The notes: generated by a model from the sequence alone, not told the origin. A stretch of 64,000 bases of DNA from Brevibacillus choshinensis (GCF_001420695.1 NZ_LJJB01000007.1:1-64000); one strand, 5' to 3'; counted from the stretch's first letter, positions 1 to 9,445 are shown. Made by a program: numbers and translations.

Positions 1-8
1 TATAACAA

Positions 9-348
9 TTAAACATAAACACGTTTAATGAAAAATGTTGACATCCTATTAGCTGGTTTAGCGTAATGATCCTGCAAGTCTAAAACTTTATTTTCTCTGA
101 ACATCAATTCCATTACTTTTTGTGCAGTTTCCCGGTATCGTGTTAATGTTGGAGTAGCCACATCTTCAATTTTAAAAATAACCCCTTGCTCTTGGTGGTC
201 AGCGGTCAAACCAACCGATAAAATGTTTCAGGTCGCTTGCGTATTCCTTTAACGTTTTGGGATTCAAATCTTCGTGAGTAGTGAGAGCCTGAATAAAGTC
301 CTGAATCGTCTGCTCGCCCTGTTCCGAAATCTCGGTCGTCTCTCTCAT
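9..348 (-). pseudogene. tyrosine recombinase (integrase) N-terminal remnant
   Basis: Reading leftwards from an ATG at 348, preceded by a GATAGGGG ribosome site, gives 49 residues with a SAM-like core-binding pattern (QTIQDFIQALTTHEDLNPKT, then LKEYASDLKHFIGWF) and then a TGA at 199-201. The same protein seems to continue in another frame at 9-209 (IEDVATPTLTRYRETAQ), as tyrosine recombinases do. The catalytic Arg-His-Arg-Tyr domain is absent and the later residues no longer look like an integrase. I call it a frameshifted, truncated phage or ICE-type integrase. Domain knowledge supports the family; loss of function is inferred. Confidence 0.6.
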
Positions 349-502
349 TAGCTAAGCCCCTATCAGAAAACATCGTCTGACTTTCTTCAATATTTGATCG
401 AGCGTATAACAAAATCTCAAAAAAACGGTCCAATCAGCCAGATGAATGTTGCCTGAATGGGTGACGTGAGTTGAACCCGCATTTTTTATAATTATCCTCA
501 TC

Positions 503-985
503 ATGATGAATGGGATGGTGGATGATAAAATGGCAGATCCACAATTGGCTTATTTTGTGTTGGTTGCGATTATAGTAGCTTTAGTTCAGCTTAGAGAAAG
601 ACGGGTACGGGGCTGGACATTATGGATCATCCCCCTGTTGCTTACCGTGGCAACCATTCAAGATGTGGTGGTCATATGGTATGACTCTGTACTTGCGCCT
701 ATCATTTTAATACTAGGATTTGGCGCGGGTTTGTTCCTGGGGGTCGTTCGGGGAAAAATGACCCATATTCGAAAAAATCCTGAAACGGGCAAATGGACAA
801 TGAAAGGCTCGTGGGGTGCTTATCTGATGTGGATTGCCGTGTTCGGAGCGGGGATCGTTACAAAGTCAATGGATAATAATATTCATCTCATCAGAGGTTT
901 TCTACTGATGGCCAGTTTAGGCGCTGTTGTGATGAGAAGAATTTGGATATTTACTATTTATAAAAGATCTACGGCAAAAAAATAG
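503..985 (+). CDS. small multi-pass membrane protein, CcdC/DUF1453-like
   Basis: This 160-residue protein has about five hydrophobic segments (around residues 15-30, 40-60, 65-82, 103-120 and 128-145) and short charged loops, one reading GKMTHIRKNPETGKWTMKG. The pattern recalls the DUF1453/CcdC family of Bacillales membrane proteins; I have not confirmed this by alignment. Several ATGs lie near the start. The one at 530 follows GGTGG at a better distance, so the protein may begin there. It is followed closely by a two-component system, which may be co-transcribed. No catalytic residues are evident. Confidence 0.6.
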   Translation: MMNGMVDDKMADPQLAYFVLVAIIVALVQLRERRVRGWTLWIIPLLLTVATIQDVVVIWYDSVLAPIILILGFGAGLFLGVVRGKMTHIRKNPETGKWTMKGSWGAYLMWIAVFGAGIVTKSMDNNIHLIRGFLLMASLGAVVMRRIWIFTIYKRSTAKK

Positions 986-1053
986 GACCGCGATGAAGCC
1001 ATCGGAAGGCTTGAGGCCTTGAAGCATTAAAGATCTTGGCCGGGAGTGATAAC

Positions 1054-2259
1054 ATGAAATCGCAAATCTGCGACAAAAATATAATTGTCTACGCTGAGAA
1101 GATTACGACACTACTAATTAACACTTATATAATCATTTCTTATTTATTCTGTACGACGTTGAGCCTCAAGGCGATGTGGGTATTAATACTCTTCGGAATT
1201 TTAGGCGTTCTGCAGATAGGACTTCATAAGGATGTTTACACTCGGAAATCCCTGCTGCTGATCAGTATGGAAGCGATATTAATTGTAGTGTTGTACGTAT
1301 CCGTCGTCATCCAAGTTCCCCAAGTGGTGCTGTTATTTTTACCGCTAATTTTTTGGTGCAGTCGAATCCTTCCGCTAAAATACAGTCTTATTGCTTTAAC
1401 GGCATTATTTTTCCTTGCCCTCATAGCTGGTCACGTCGCAGGCGTTCCTCTCGATATTTCATTTGTAGTATTAAATCCGACGCTGCTGCTTGCTTATTTT
1501 CCGGGATGGATTATCCGTCAGGAGAGAAACAATTCGATTCAGACGCAAAAAATGCTCGATCGAATTCACAAACAACAATCCGAATTGGAAAAAGCCCATA
1601 TCGAGCTCATCAAATATACGATGGATGCCGAGGAACATGCCGTGATCAAGGAACGAAGCAGAATGGCAGGGGAAATCCATGACACGATCGGGCATTCCTT
1701 AACCTCCATTATTCGCGGTCTGGATGCATGCCGCGAGCTGATTCGCAACAAGCCGAATGAAGCCGACTCCTTCTTGTTTGCCATACGGAGCATCGCCAAG
1801 GAAGGGCTGGAAGACATCAGGCGTTCCGTTCGATCTGGGCAAGATATGGAGAAATGGTTTTTAGACAAAGATTGGCATTCTATACTCGAACGGTTTGCGC
1901 ATCAGGTCACCCAGGGGACAGGGATTTCGCTACGTTTTTTGACACCAATTGAAATCCCGATCAACACCAGATATGCTGCCTTTCAGTGCATGAAGGAAGC
2001 TGTAACTAACGCCATTCGTCATGGCCACGCAACCGATATTTCGTTTAACCAAAGAGACACTCCTTCGCAATTCATCGTAGAAATTACAAATAATGGTCTG
2101 GTGCCCCAACTGCCCCTAACCCATGGTGTTGGTCTATGTCAGATGAGCACCCGTATGCAGAATACAGGCGGTAAAGTTGAATACACAGTGAATAACAATA
2201 CTTTTCAAATCGCACTATCATGGCCTAAAGGTGTAAGAAGGGAGGTAAGTACGGGGTGA
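1054..2259 (+). CDS. sensor histidine kinase, NarL/DesK type (HisKA_3)
   Basis: Membrane sensor kinase of about 401 residues. The first 160 residues hold several hydrophobic segments with little extracellular sequence, followed by a coiled coil. The phosphoacceptor lies in RSRMAGEIHDTIGHSL (His209) and is the HisKA_3 type. The ATPase has an N box (KEAVTNAIRHGHAT) and a G-box region (GVGLCQMSTRM). An upstream TTG at 1036 is open, but the ATG at 1054 has GGGAGTG at good spacing, so I start there. The 3' end overlaps the response regulator by four bases, indicating translational coupling. The signal is unknown; intramembrane-sensing LiaS/DesK-like kinases are the nearest architecture. Confidence 0.88.
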   Translation: MKSQICDKNIIVYAEKITTLLINTYIIISYLFCTTLSLKAMWVLILFGILGVLQIGLHKDVYTRKSLLLISMEAILIVVLYVSVVIQVPQVVLLFLPLIFWCSRILPLKYSLIALTALFFLALIAGHVAGVPLDISFVVLNPTLLLAYFPGWIIRQERNNSIQTQKMLDRIHKQQSELEKAHIELIKYTMDAEEHAVIKERSRMAGEIHDTIGHSLTSIIRGLDACRELIRNKPNEADSFLFAIRSIAKEGLEDIRRSVRSGQDMEKWFLDKDWHSILERFAHQVTQGTGISLRFLTPIEIPINTRYAAFQCMKEAVTNAIRHGHATDISFNQRDTPSQFIVEITNNGLVPQLPLTHGVGLCQMSTRMQNTGGKVEYTVNNNTFQIALSWPKGVRREVSTG

Positions 2260-2909
2260 GTCCAAAGTATCGTATTGTGGTTGCAGATGATCAAACGCTG
2301 ATTCGCAGCAGTTTGGTCGTCGTGTTGGAAAATCAACACGATATCGAGATCGCAGGTCAAGCTGTCAATGGACATGAGGCGATTGTTCTCGCCGCAGAAA
2401 CTCAACCGCATTTGATTTTAATGGACATCCGAATGCCGGTGGTCGACGGTATCGAAGCTACCCGACGGATCCTTTCAGAGTTTCCTGACATCAAAATTGT
2501 CGCTTTGACAACTTTTGAAGAGGATGAATTGATCGAAAGCTGCATGTCTGCTGGAGCTGTCGGGTATTTACTCAAAGATTTGACGTCGGAAGAATTGATT
2601 AGCTCTATCCGCTTGATTCGTGCCGGTGGGTCGATCATGCCCACTTCATATGTGAAGCGCTGGGGAAGGAAAATTGGATCGGAACCGGTACATCACAGAG
2701 AAGAGAAAGCTGACGTCCATTTAACCGAACGGGAACGAGAGGAACTGCACCTGTTAATGGAAGGCTGCAGCAATAAAGAAATGGCAGGAAGAATGTACGT
2801 AAGCGAGACTACGATTAAGAACCACCTCTCCAGCATATTTGCTAAAATGGAGGTTCGGGATCGAACGCAAGCGGTGATTTTTGCCATTCAGAACGTTCTA
2901 GTCAACTAG
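2256..2909 (+). CDS. response regulator, NarL/LuxR family
   Basis: The 217-residue partner of the upstream kinase starts with GTG inside the kinase stop region. The receiver domain (residues 1-120) has the acidic pocket in VVADDQ and phosphoacceptor Asp57 in LMDIRMPVVDG. The C-terminal LuxR helix-turn-helix begins at LTEREREELHLLMEG and includes the recognition helix SETTIKNHLSSIFAKM. It should bind DNA as a dimer once phosphorylated by the adjacent kinase. No target operator was identified; such systems often control a neighbouring transporter, but none lies directly downstream here. Confidence 0.9.
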   Translation: MSPKYRIVVADDQTLIRSSLVVVLENQHDIEIAGQAVNGHEAIVLAAETQPHLILMDIRMPVVDGIEATRRILSEFPDIKIVALTTFEEDELIESCMSAGAVGYLLKDLTSEELISSIRLIRAGGSIMPTSYVKRWGRKIGSEPVHHREEKADVHLTEREREELHLLMEGCSNKEMAGRMYVSETTIKNHLSSIFAKMEVRDRTQAVIFAIQNVLVN

Positions 2910-2918
2910 CACATTTTC

Positions 2919-3356
2919 TCATACTTTAAACAACAGATAAAGAAACCAAGCCGAATAACAAATCAGATCGGCCCGTGTCCACTTTCTCGTGGGGGTCCAT
3001 TGGTTATCCGGCCGTGGCCTGAGTCCAAAATCGTCGCGGCCCTTTTTCCAAAAATGGATACTATCCCAAGAGATATAACGGGCATTAGTCCCCCCATCCA
3101 CATAACGCTTGTATTTCCCATGACTTAGCCGATTCTTCTGCGGAGATTAGATCAAAGTCGATCGCTACATTCTGCTTCAAATTACTATTTTCGCCTGGCG
3201 ATAAAGAAGAGCCGGTGAAAGAAAAATCTCCATTTGTATGAAGCCTCTCGTAGTAGCGAGTGCGGGCATCATTAAACCTGATTTCCTTTATGCCCTCATT
3301 GAGACCATCCTTCACCGGGACAATCGAAGCATGAAATAACGCATTATCGATCTGCG
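2919..3356 (-). pseudogene. unrecognised gene, 5'-truncated and frameshifted
   Basis: Two minus-strand frames join into one protein-like sequence. The upstream part runs from about 3356 (AQIDNALFHASIVPVKDGLN, later DARTRYYERLHTNGDFSF) and ends at a stop near 3090. The continuation (KYKRYVDGGTNARYISWDSI, later YSAWFLYLLFKV) is in another frame and ends at 2919. A one-base change near 3110-3125 would fuse them. No start codon is visible, because the sequence runs directly into a DUF302 remnant on the other strand. I do not recognise the family. It converges on the response regulator, ending 10 bases away. Confidence 0.5.
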
Positions 3357-3563
3357 CATGAGGCAGCCAAGGTGCTTGGCCACAACGAGCTGGTCGGGTA
3401 TTTTTTGCCTTATAAGATCGTCGTCTATGCGGATCAGAGTCATGTCCATAGCGGCTTTCCCAGACCCAGTGCGCTCATCGGGTTTCTGGAACAATACGGA
3501 CTCACTACAATCGCAGAAGATATTGAAAAAACATTGATTCGTGTCATCGAGCAGTCGAAGTGA
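3357..3563 (+). pseudogene. C-terminal remnant of a DUF302 family protein
   Basis: The open frame reads AHEAAKVLGHNELVGYFLPY, then KIVVYADQSHVHSGFPRPSA, ending in VIEQSK. This matches the second half of DUF302 proteins, where a Pro-rich strand (LPCKIVVYED) and a PSALIGFL-like segment are typical. The N-terminal half is absent: sequence to the left belongs to a different, oppositely oriented broken gene. The join at about 3355 therefore marks a deletion or recombination point. A GTG at 3372 is open but has no convincing ribosome site. Confidence 0.55.
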
Positions 3564-3583
3564 GAGGCACGCCGGAAAAGAGC

Positions 3584-3617
3584 AACCGACAGCGGAGAGA
3601 CAGGCTGTCGGTTTTTT
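3584..3617. terminator. bidirectional rho-independent terminator
   Basis: Inverted arms AACCGACAGC and GCTGTCGGTT enclose a short loop and are followed by a T-run on the plus strand. It sits between the DUF302 remnant and the end of khtU, and the AAC-rich left flank could also serve the minus strand. Confidence 0.8.
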
Positions 3618-3635
3618 GTTTATTTCATGGAGGAA

Positions 3636-4874
3636 TCAAGTATTTGGATTGTTTTTCGTCTGTTTGGCTGTGGCCATTTTGTCCATCGGGAGGAATTTGC
3701 CTAAAAAGCCGTAAATATGCTTGGATTCTTTGGTTAGCAAAGGTCCCAAAATGGCCAGAATGAGCACGTAGAGCGCTGCAAACGGCTGGAGGATTTCCAT
3801 GAGTGCACCGGCTTTTCCCAGATTGGCCATGATGATGGAGAACTCACCGCGAGAAACAATCGTCAAACCGATGTTGGTGGAAGCCTTGGAGGACAGTCCT
3901 GCGCTTCTTCCGGCGAGCAGTCCGGCAGCCACATTACCGATGATGGTGACGATCACCGCGGCAATGGAGAGCCACACCGCACCTCCCAGAGACAGAGGGT
4001 CGATGGTCAGGCCGAAGCTGAAAAAGAACATAGCCCCGAAGAAATCGCGAAACGGCAGAATCATGTGCTCGATTCGCTTCATATGCTGGGTTTCTGCCAG
4101 CACGAGTCCCACCAACAAGGCACCGATTGCTTCCGCTACATGGATGGTCTCGGAAAAGCCCGCAATCAGGAACAGGGCAGAGAAGACGGTGATCATAAAG
4201 ACTTCATTGGATTTGATATTTAAGGCGCGGTTGAGGAAAGGTACGGCTTTGCGCCCGACGATAATGATGAGAAGCATGTAACCGAGTGCGATCAGGGCGG
4301 AACTGAGAACCCCCATGAGGGAGGTGGCTCCGCTCAAGACGAGACCAGACACGATGGAGATGTAGACGGCCAAAAATATGTCTTCGAACATGATGATCCC
4401 CAAGATCATCTCTGTTTCGCGGTTTGCTGTACGTTTGAGATCCACCAGGACTTTTGCCACGATGGCGCTGGACGAGATTGTCGTGATTCCAGCGATGATG
4501 AGGACTTCTTTCAGGGGAAAACCTGCAGCCCAACCAAACAGAAGGCCCAGGGTAAAGTTGATCACAATGTAAATCGTACCGCCTACGGCAATCGAGCGAC
4601 CTGCTTTAATCAGGCGGCCTACAGAAAACTCGAGTCCCAGATAAAATAACAGGAAAAGCACACCGACCCTGCCCATGAATTCAATAAGCGGGGCACTCTG
4701 GATAAATCGAAGGTCAAACAAGCCGATATCAGGAGCATGCGGGCCAACGACCATTCCGACTAAGATGTAAAAAGGTACAATGGAGAATTTAAGTTTGATC
4801 GAGAGGAAGCCGGCCAGCGCAATCAAGGCGAGAGCGAGACCGACTTCAAAAACAATGTGCTCCAAATCACTCAC
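3636..4874 (-). CDS. khtU: K+/H+ antiporter KhtU-like (CPA2 family)
   Basis: A 412-residue polytopic membrane protein of the CPA2 monovalent cation:proton antiporter family. It has about twelve hydrophobic segments, the [10 protein letters not shown] motif near residues 75-85, and [15 protein letters not shown] in the ion-path region. It begins with GTG eight bases inside the 3' end of the khtT-like gene. In Bacillus subtilis KhtU exports potassium in exchange for protons and is controlled by the TrkA-C subunit KhtT. The adjacent gene encodes that subunit, which strongly supports the assignment. Unlike KefB/C there is no fused RCK domain. Confidence 0.9.
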   Translation of the reverse strand: MSDLEHIVFEVGLALALIALAGFLSIKLKFSIVPFYILVGMVVGPHAPDIGLFDLRFIQSAPLIEFMGRVGVLFLLFYLGLEFSVGRLIKAGRSIAVGGTIYIVINFTLGLLFGWAAGFPLKEVLIIAGITTISSSAIVAKVLVDLKRTANRETEMILGIIMFEDIFLAVYISIVSGLVLSGATSLMGVLSSALIALGYMLLIIIVGRKAVPFLNRALNIKSNEVFMITVFSALFLIAGFSETIHVAEAIGALLVGLVLAETQHMKRIEHMILPFRDFFGAMFFFSFGLTIDPLSLGGAVWLSIAAVIVTIIGNVAAGLLAGRSAGLSSKASTNIGLTIVSRGEFSIIMANLGKAGALMEILQPFAALYVLILAILGPLLTKESKHIYGFLGKFLPMDKMATAKQTKNNPNT

Positions 4875-5364
4875 CCCCTGTGCTAAATGTAGATTTTAGC
4901 GCCTTCACCTGCTTCCGTTCGCCTGCAACGACCAAAGTAGCCCCTGCTTGGAGAACATAATCCGGACCGGGATTGATGGTTTGCTTGTGGTCCTTTTCGA
5001 TAATGGCAATAATGGTTGCCCCAGTTTCTTGCCGAATGTTGATTTCACCGATCGTTTTTCCCATGCAAGCGGCCCCGGATTCAAGTTTGTACCATTCGAT
5101 GACGAGCTTATCCAACGCGACTTCTACGGTTTCTAGCGCAGATGGTTTATACGTCAATCCGCCAACAATCGCTGAGATTTGTCTCGCTTCATCGTCATCG
5201 AGAGTTACCATGGAGATCATCTCGTCTGGATCATCCTTGTCAAAGTGAAACAACTCTCTGCGTCCGTCGTCGTGAATAATGATGACGAGTTTGTCGCCAC
5301 CTCTTGTTTCTACTTGGTATTTCCTTCCGATCCCCGGCAAGTCTGACTCTCTGATCGAAGACAT
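4867..5364 (-). CDS. khtT: KhtT-like TrkA-C regulatory subunit of the K+/H+ antiporter
   Basis: A soluble 165-residue protein. The N-terminal half resembles KhtT ([20 protein letters not shown]), and the C-terminal RCK_C/TrkA-C domain (about residues 85-160) contains [20 protein letters not shown] and [17 protein letters not shown]. In B. subtilis KhtT binds c-di-AMP and gates KhtU. The ATG at 5364 has AAAGGAGG six bases upstream and is preferred to the TTG at 5370. It is translationally coupled to khtU. A khtS-like first gene is not evident upstream. Confidence 0.9.
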   Translation of the reverse strand: MSSIRESDLPGIGRKYQVETRGGDKLVIIIHDDGRRELFHFDKDDPDEMISMVTLDDDEARQISAIVGGLTYKPSALETVEVALDKLVIEWYKLESGAACMGKTIGEINIRQETGATIIAIIEKDHKQTINPGPDYVLQAGATLVVAGERKQVKALKSTFSTGGE

Positions 5365-5602
5365 GCGCAACCTCCTTTAGCAGTGTGTTTGACCTACAAG
5401 TAATAAATATTTGGAATGTGCCCCATTCCAGTGCTATTTTAGTAATGTCCTCCTTTTTTAAAGATGTACTTGTCGACAAACATATTACGATATAATTATA
5501 TACTAATGACGACACAAATGCTCGAAAATGAAACATTTACATTAAAAATTGACACATATTTTTGCGCAGAAAGGAATTTATACGATTCCTATCCAGCATA
5601 TT

Positions 5603-5664
5603 CGCAACTAAGGCGAGACTCGTGCCCATTGGGTACAAAAGGCTGGCGCAGCCAAGTTTTCTAA
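5603..5664 (+). promoter_or_regulatory. leader element, copy 1 of a repeated hairpin motif
   Basis: The segment starts CGCAACTAAGGC and ends with a hairpin (GGCTG, loop, CAGCC) followed by AAGTTTTCTAA. A second copy at 43650-43700 keeps both ends (CGCAAYTAAGGC and GCCAAGTTTTCTAA) while the middle differs in length. Here the Shine-Dalgarno AGGGTGA and the start of the small coiled-coil gene follow at once. Conservation of the ends with a variable middle suggests a structured RNA acting on translation or termination. I cannot assign it to a known riboswitch class. Confidence 0.45.
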
Positions 5665-5677
5665 AGGGTGATCACGA

Positions 5678-5932
5678 ATGGCAAACAAACAGTATCGTTT
5701 GACGGAAGCAGAATGGCATTTTATACAGGAAATGCGGGACATGGACATGGAGGGAATCCTGGATATCGTCATCGCGTTGCGCAGTGAGGTCAGAGAGCTG
5801 GAGAAAAAGGCGGAGCTCGTGCGCGAGAAGCAGCGAGAATGCTGGGAGCGGGAATATGAACAGGTGCAAAAGCGGGTAGACCAGTTACGGCAGTTTGAAC
5901 AGGAGATTCGCAATACGTGGCCACAGGAGTAG
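5678..5932 (+). CDS. small coiled-coil protein of unknown function
   Basis: An 84-residue, highly charged soluble protein. After a short N-terminal segment (RLTEAEWHFIQEMRDMDMEG), residues 30-80 form a continuous predicted coiled coil (RSEVRELEKKAELVREKQ and following). No membrane segment, cysteine pair or known motif is visible. The start has AGGGTGA upstream. A strong terminator follows directly, so it is a single-gene unit apart from the leader element before it. I do not recognise the family. Confidence 0.7.
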   Translation: MANKQYRLTEAEWHFIQEMRDMDMEGILDIVIALRSEVRELEKKAELVREKQRECWEREYEQVQKRVDQLRQFEQEIRNTWPQE

Positions 5933-5942
5933 TGAAGAGGTA

Positions 5943-5983
5943 AAAAACCGGCAATCCCGTCGTGTGCGGGACTGCCGGTTTTG
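5943..5983 (+). terminator. rho-independent terminator
   Basis: The long stem AAAACCGGCAATCCCG with its complement CGGGACTGCCGGTTTT closes the small coiled-coil gene. Confidence 0.85.
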
Positions 5984-6136
5984 GGTTGGACGTCATCCAC
6001 TCCTGCAAGTAGCCGGGTTAACGTCTTGATTTTAGTGAATTGCTAGGATTATTCGGACGGTTTCCCATTTCTTACCTGATTACTGAAATTTACCGGATTT
6101 AAAATAATCGCAAATATTTTATTCTATAAATAATAG

Positions 6137-6192
6137 TGATACACTAGTATCAGGTTTTAATTGATCCAGAAAAGGTGTGTGACTAGTCACAC
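6137..6192. promoter_or_regulatory. two CTAG-centred palindromes upstream of mqo
   Basis: The 330-base gap before mqo holds two inverted repeats: TGATAC-ACTA-GTATCA at 6137-6152 and the perfect 16-mer GTGTGACTAGTCACAC at 6177-6192. Both contain CTAG near the centre, and the centres are 40 bases apart, close to four helical turns. They resemble dimer operators. The second has TGTGA/TCACA arms as in CRP/FNR sites, but with a 4-base rather than 6-base spacer. No clear -35/-10 pair was found nearby, and nothing else is apparent in this gap. Confidence 0.45.
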
Positions 6193-6265
6193 GCTGGCTT
6201 GCTATGGAGCCTAAGTAGGAGCCCTACATCTTTTCTTAAAATATGAGAGCGTTAGGACGGTAAAA

Positions 6266-7768
6266 ATGAGTAACAGACAAACTAAAACAGACGTTATCTT
6301 AATTGGTGCCGGAATCATGAGTGCGACTTTAGGGTCGATGTTGAAAGAATTAGTACCAGACTGGGAAATTACAGTGTTTGAGAGGCTTGCAAACGCAGGT
6401 GAGGAAAGCTCTAACGAATGGAATAATGCGGGAACGGGGCATGCCGCACTATGCGAGCTTAACTACACAAGCGAAAAGCCGGACGGATCCGTAGATATTA
6501 GCAAAGCGATTAAAATTAATGAACAGTTTCAGGTTTCAAAGCAGTTTTGGTCTTATCTTGTAAACAGCAAGCTGATCAGTAATCCACACGACTTTATTAT
6601 GCCATTGCCTCATGTGAGTTTAGTACAAGGGGAAAATGATGTAACGTTTTTAAAGAAACGGTTTGAAGCGATGTCAAACAATCCTCTGTTTCAAGGAATG
6701 GAATTTTCTGATGACCCTGAAAAACTGATGGAATGGCTCCCGCTTGTTATGACAGACCGTACATCGAATGAGCCGATAGCGGCAACCAAAATCGACTCTG
6801 GAACAGATGTCAACTTTGGTGCTTTAACACGCATGTTGTTTGACCACTTAAAGAGTAAAAATGTCGAAATAAACTACGGACATAGTGTGGATGATATTAC
6901 ACGCACTAGCGACGGCTCGTGGGAATTGAAAGTGAAGAATTTGAATAGCGGTAGCGTCGAACGCCACACGGCAAAATTCGTCTTTATCGGCGGCGGAGGC
7001 GGAAGCCTGCATTTACTGCAAAAATCGGGTATTCCTGAAGGGAAGCATATTGGCGGATTCCCAGTAAGCGGGATATTTATGGTATGTAATAATCCGGATG
7101 TTGTAGCGCAACATCATGCAAAAGTATACGGTAAAGCTAAAGTTGGTGCTCCGCCAATGTCTGTTCCGCATCTTGACACACGATTTATCGACAATAAAAA
7201 ATCGTTACTATTTGGACCATTTGCAGGCTTCTCTCCAAAGTTCTTAAAAACGGGTTCCATGTTCGATTTAGTCACTTCCGTAAAACCGAATAATGTCTTA
7301 ACGATGTTGGCGGCAGGCGCAAAAGAAATGTCATTGACAAAATACCTGATCCAGCAAGTGATGTTATCGAAAGAACAACGCATGGAAGAGTTACGCGAGT
7401 TTATCCCGAACGCGAAAAGCGAGGATTGGGATTTAGTCGTAGCGGGCCAGCGTGTACAAGTTATCAAGGATACAGAAGCAGGCGGCAAAGGAACGCTTCA
7501 ATTTGGTACGGAAGTGATTACTGCCGCTGATGGCTCGATTGCAGCTTTACTGGGCGCTTCTCCGGGTGCTTCTACCGCCGTTTCCGTCATGCTTGACTTA
7601 ATGAAAAAATGCTTCCCGCAACATGTAGATGCGTGGGAACCGAAAATCAAAGAAATGATTCCTTCTTATGGCCTGTCACTATTGAAAGAGCCAGAGCTTA
7701 TCCACGAAATTCATTCTTCAACAGCGCGCTCGCTTGGTCTGAACAGTGAGCTGGCACTCGTCAAGTAG
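6266..7768 (+). CDS. mqo: malate:quinone oxidoreductase
   Basis: A 500-residue FAD-dependent membrane-associated enzyme oxidising malate to oxaloacetate and passing electrons to quinone. The N-terminal dinucleotide fold reads [20 protein letters not shown]. Family landmarks include [20 protein letters not shown] (about residues 48-68), the internal [19 protein letters not shown] and the C-terminal [19 protein letters not shown]. Length is normal for Mqo. The ribosome site AGGA lies nine bases before the ATG. Codon use looks more AT-rich than many neighbours. The converging gene is a dicarboxylate-type symporter, consistent with malate use. Confidence 0.96.
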   Translation: MSNRQTKTDVILIGAGIMSATLGSMLKELVPDWEITVFERLANAGEESSNEWNNAGTGHAALCELNYTSEKPDGSVDISKAIKINEQFQVSKQFWSYLVNSKLISNPHDFIMPLPHVSLVQGENDVTFLKKRFEAMSNNPLFQGMEFSDDPEKLMEWLPLVMTDRTSNEPIAATKIDSGTDVNFGALTRMLFDHLKSKNVEINYGHSVDDITRTSDGSWELKVKNLNSGSVERHTAKFVFIGGGGGSLHLLQKSGIPEGKHIGGFPVSGIFMVCNNPDVVAQHHAKVYGKAKVGAPPMSVPHLDTRFIDNKKSLLFGPFAGFSPKFLKTGSMFDLVTSVKPNNVLTMLAAGAKEMSLTKYLIQQVMLSKEQRMEELREFIPNAKSEDWDLVVAGQRVQVIKDTEAGGKGTLQFGTEVITAADGSIAALLGASPGASTAVSVMLDLMKKCFPQHVDAWEPKIKEMIPSYGLSLLKEPELIHEIHSSTARSLGLNSELALVK

Positions 7769-7775
7769 ATAGTAC

Positions 7776-7814
7776 AAGCGGCCTTTGTCCTGAACTCCAT
7801 GGGACTGAGGCCGT
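7776..7814 (+). terminator. imperfect hairpin after mqo
   Basis: Arms CGGCC/GGCCG and GTCC/GGGAC form an interrupted stem just after the mqo stop. It lacks a good T-run, so it may only protect the transcript 3' end ahead of the stronger terminator downstream. Confidence 0.4.
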
Positions 7815-7874
7815 TTACCTTTGCCTGCAATCTTTCGTAACTGGGATATGCTTATGTAGAGATGTTACTGAACC

Positions 7875-7910
7875 AAAAAAGAAGCCTTTTTATGCAGAGG
7901 CTTCTTTTTC
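7875..7910. terminator. bidirectional terminator between convergent genes
   Basis: The stem AAAAAGAAGCCT with AGGCTTCTTTTT has A- and T-runs on both flanks, serving mqo on the plus strand and the symporter on the minus strand. Confidence 0.85.
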
Positions 7911-7926
7911 TATAAATGCGCGAGCA

Positions 7927-9183
7927 TTAAGCCGTAACAGGTTCAGATTCAGCATTTGCTTTTTCAGGATGGAATTCATTCTCCTGCTTGGCAATGACTA
8001 CGGCTGCTACGCCGTTTCCGATCAGATTGGTAATGGCGCGTGCTTCGGACATGAAACGGTCAACCCCGAGGAGCAGGGCAATGCCTTCTACTGGAATCAT
8101 CGGGAATGCTGCCAGCGTCGCTGCGAGTGTGATAAATCCTGATCCTGTCACACCGGCGGCTCCTTTGGAGGTAATCATCAAGATCCCGAGCAATGTCAGC
8201 TGTTGCCAGATGCTCAGATCGACTCCGTAGGCTTGAGCAATAAACATCGCGGCCATGGATAGATAGATCGAGGTTCCATCGAGATTAAACGAATAGCCCG
8301 TCGGCACAACTAGACCGACAACAGATTTAGAGCACCCGTACTTTTCCAGACGGTCCATCATACGTGGCAGGGCAGATTCGGAAGACGAAGTACCCAGAAC
8401 CAGGAGAATTTCTTCCCGAATGTATTTGATAAACGAGAAAATGCTGAATTTATAGTAGCGAGCGATACTTCCCAGAATGAAGACAATGAACAGGAACATC
8501 GTGATGTAGACAGCGGTCATGAGCAGGCCGAGTCTGGTGAGAGAGCCGATTCCGAATTTGCCGATGGTATAGGACATGGCACCAAAAGCGGCAATCGGGG
8601 ACACTTTCATGATCATGTTTACGACTCCGAAGAAACCGTGAGTCAGCTTGTCAAACAGCTTGATGACGGGCTGAGAAGCTGGGCCCATCGCAGCGAGGGA
8701 GAGGCCGAACAGGACTGCGAAGAACAAGATCGGCAGCAGCTCGCCTTTTGCCATCGCACCTACTACGTTATCCGGGATGATGGCTACGAAAAAGTCGATG
8801 AAGCCATGGTTGCTTTCCGCAGCAGCTGTTGTGTACTTTGATACGTCGCCACCAGTCAGGCCGGTCTTGTCAAATCCTGCGCCCGGTTTGATCAGGTTCA
8901 CAACGAGCAATCCGATCGCCAGCGCTATCGTGGTAACGATTTCAAAATAAATGAGAGCTTTGCCACCGATTTTTCCAACCTTTTTCATATCGCCCATACC
9001 GGCAATTCCGTTTACGACGGTAAAGAAGACGATAGGTGGGATGACCATTTTAATCAATTTCACAAATACATCGGCCAACACTTTTAGTTCTGCACCGAAT
9101 TTTGGAGCAAAATGACCGACGATGATTCCTAGAATGATGGCAATAACCACTTGCACGGTCAGGTTTTTAAAATTGATCCGCAT
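7927..9183 (-). CDS. DAACS-family dicarboxylate/glutamate:cation symporter
   Basis: A 418-residue polytopic carrier of the dicarboxylate/amino acid:cation symporter family. The signature serine-rich hairpin and substrate site are present ([14 protein letters not shown], then [15 protein letters not shown]), as is [17 protein letters not shown] in the second hairpin. Family members carry glutamate/aspartate (GltP/GltT) or C4-dicarboxylates (DctA; DctP of B. subtilis), and sequence alone does not settle which. Proximity to mqo and to the DctB-DctS-DctR sensor set 3.4 kb away favours malate/fumarate/succinate. GAGGAAGAGG precedes the ATG. Confidence 0.9.
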   Translation of the reverse strand: MRINFKNLTVQVVIAIILGIIVGHFAPKFGAELKVLADVFVKLIKMVIPPIVFFTVVNGIAGMGDMKKVGKIGGKALIYFEIVTTIALAIGLLVVNLIKPGAGFDKTGLTGGDVSKYTTAAAESNHGFIDFFVAIIPDNVVGAMAKGELLPILFFAVLFGLSLAAMGPASQPVIKLFDKLTHGFFGVVNMIMKVSPIAAFGAMSYTIGKFGIGSLTRLGLLMTAVYITMFLFIVFILGSIARYYKFSIFSFIKYIREEILLVLGTSSSESALPRMMDRLEKYGCSKSVVGLVVPTGYSFNLDGTSIYLSMAAMFIAQAYGVDLSIWQQLTLLGILMITSKGAAGVTGSGFITLAATLAAFPMIPVEGIALLLGVDRFMSEARAITNLIGNGVAAVVIAKQENEFHPEKANAESEPVTA

Positions 9184-9445
9184 TTGACCTCTTCCTCTCT
9201 GTATGGATGAAAGCGCTTCACTTGTATAGTTGGCATTGTATAGAATGGCACAGCGATTTGATAGAATACGGTCATATTGGTTGTTTTGGTCTTTTTGGTC
9301 TTGCTAGCTCGATTGCAAATGTGGCGTAAATTTCCAAATAAAAATGTCCGCATTGACATACTCTCGACATGAACCGTAGGTAAAGTAGAAATTGTACATA
9401 GACGTACGTTTGGCAATTCACAACCGGGAGAATGGAGGATGTACC

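Noticed and set aside
206-433. 75-residue minus-strand open frame
   Set aside because: It runs out of frame through the integrase N-terminal remnant, which has a better ribosome site and recognisable domain pattern.
5240-5536. 98-residue minus-strand frame as a khtS-like gene
   Set aside because: It overlaps khtT out of frame, lacks a ribosome site and shows no family resemblance.
5549-5583. TTGACA as a promoter before the small coiled-coil gene
   Set aside because: The nearest -10-like hexamer (TTATAC) is 23 bases away, outside normal spacing.
6177-6192. FNR/CRP binding site
   Set aside because: The arms match TGTGA/TCACA, but the spacer is 4 bases, not 6, so it is kept only as an unassigned palindrome.
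9353-9386. TTGACA as a promoter for the acidic secreted protein
   Set aside because: The -35 is perfect, but no acceptable -10 occurs at 16-18 bases.
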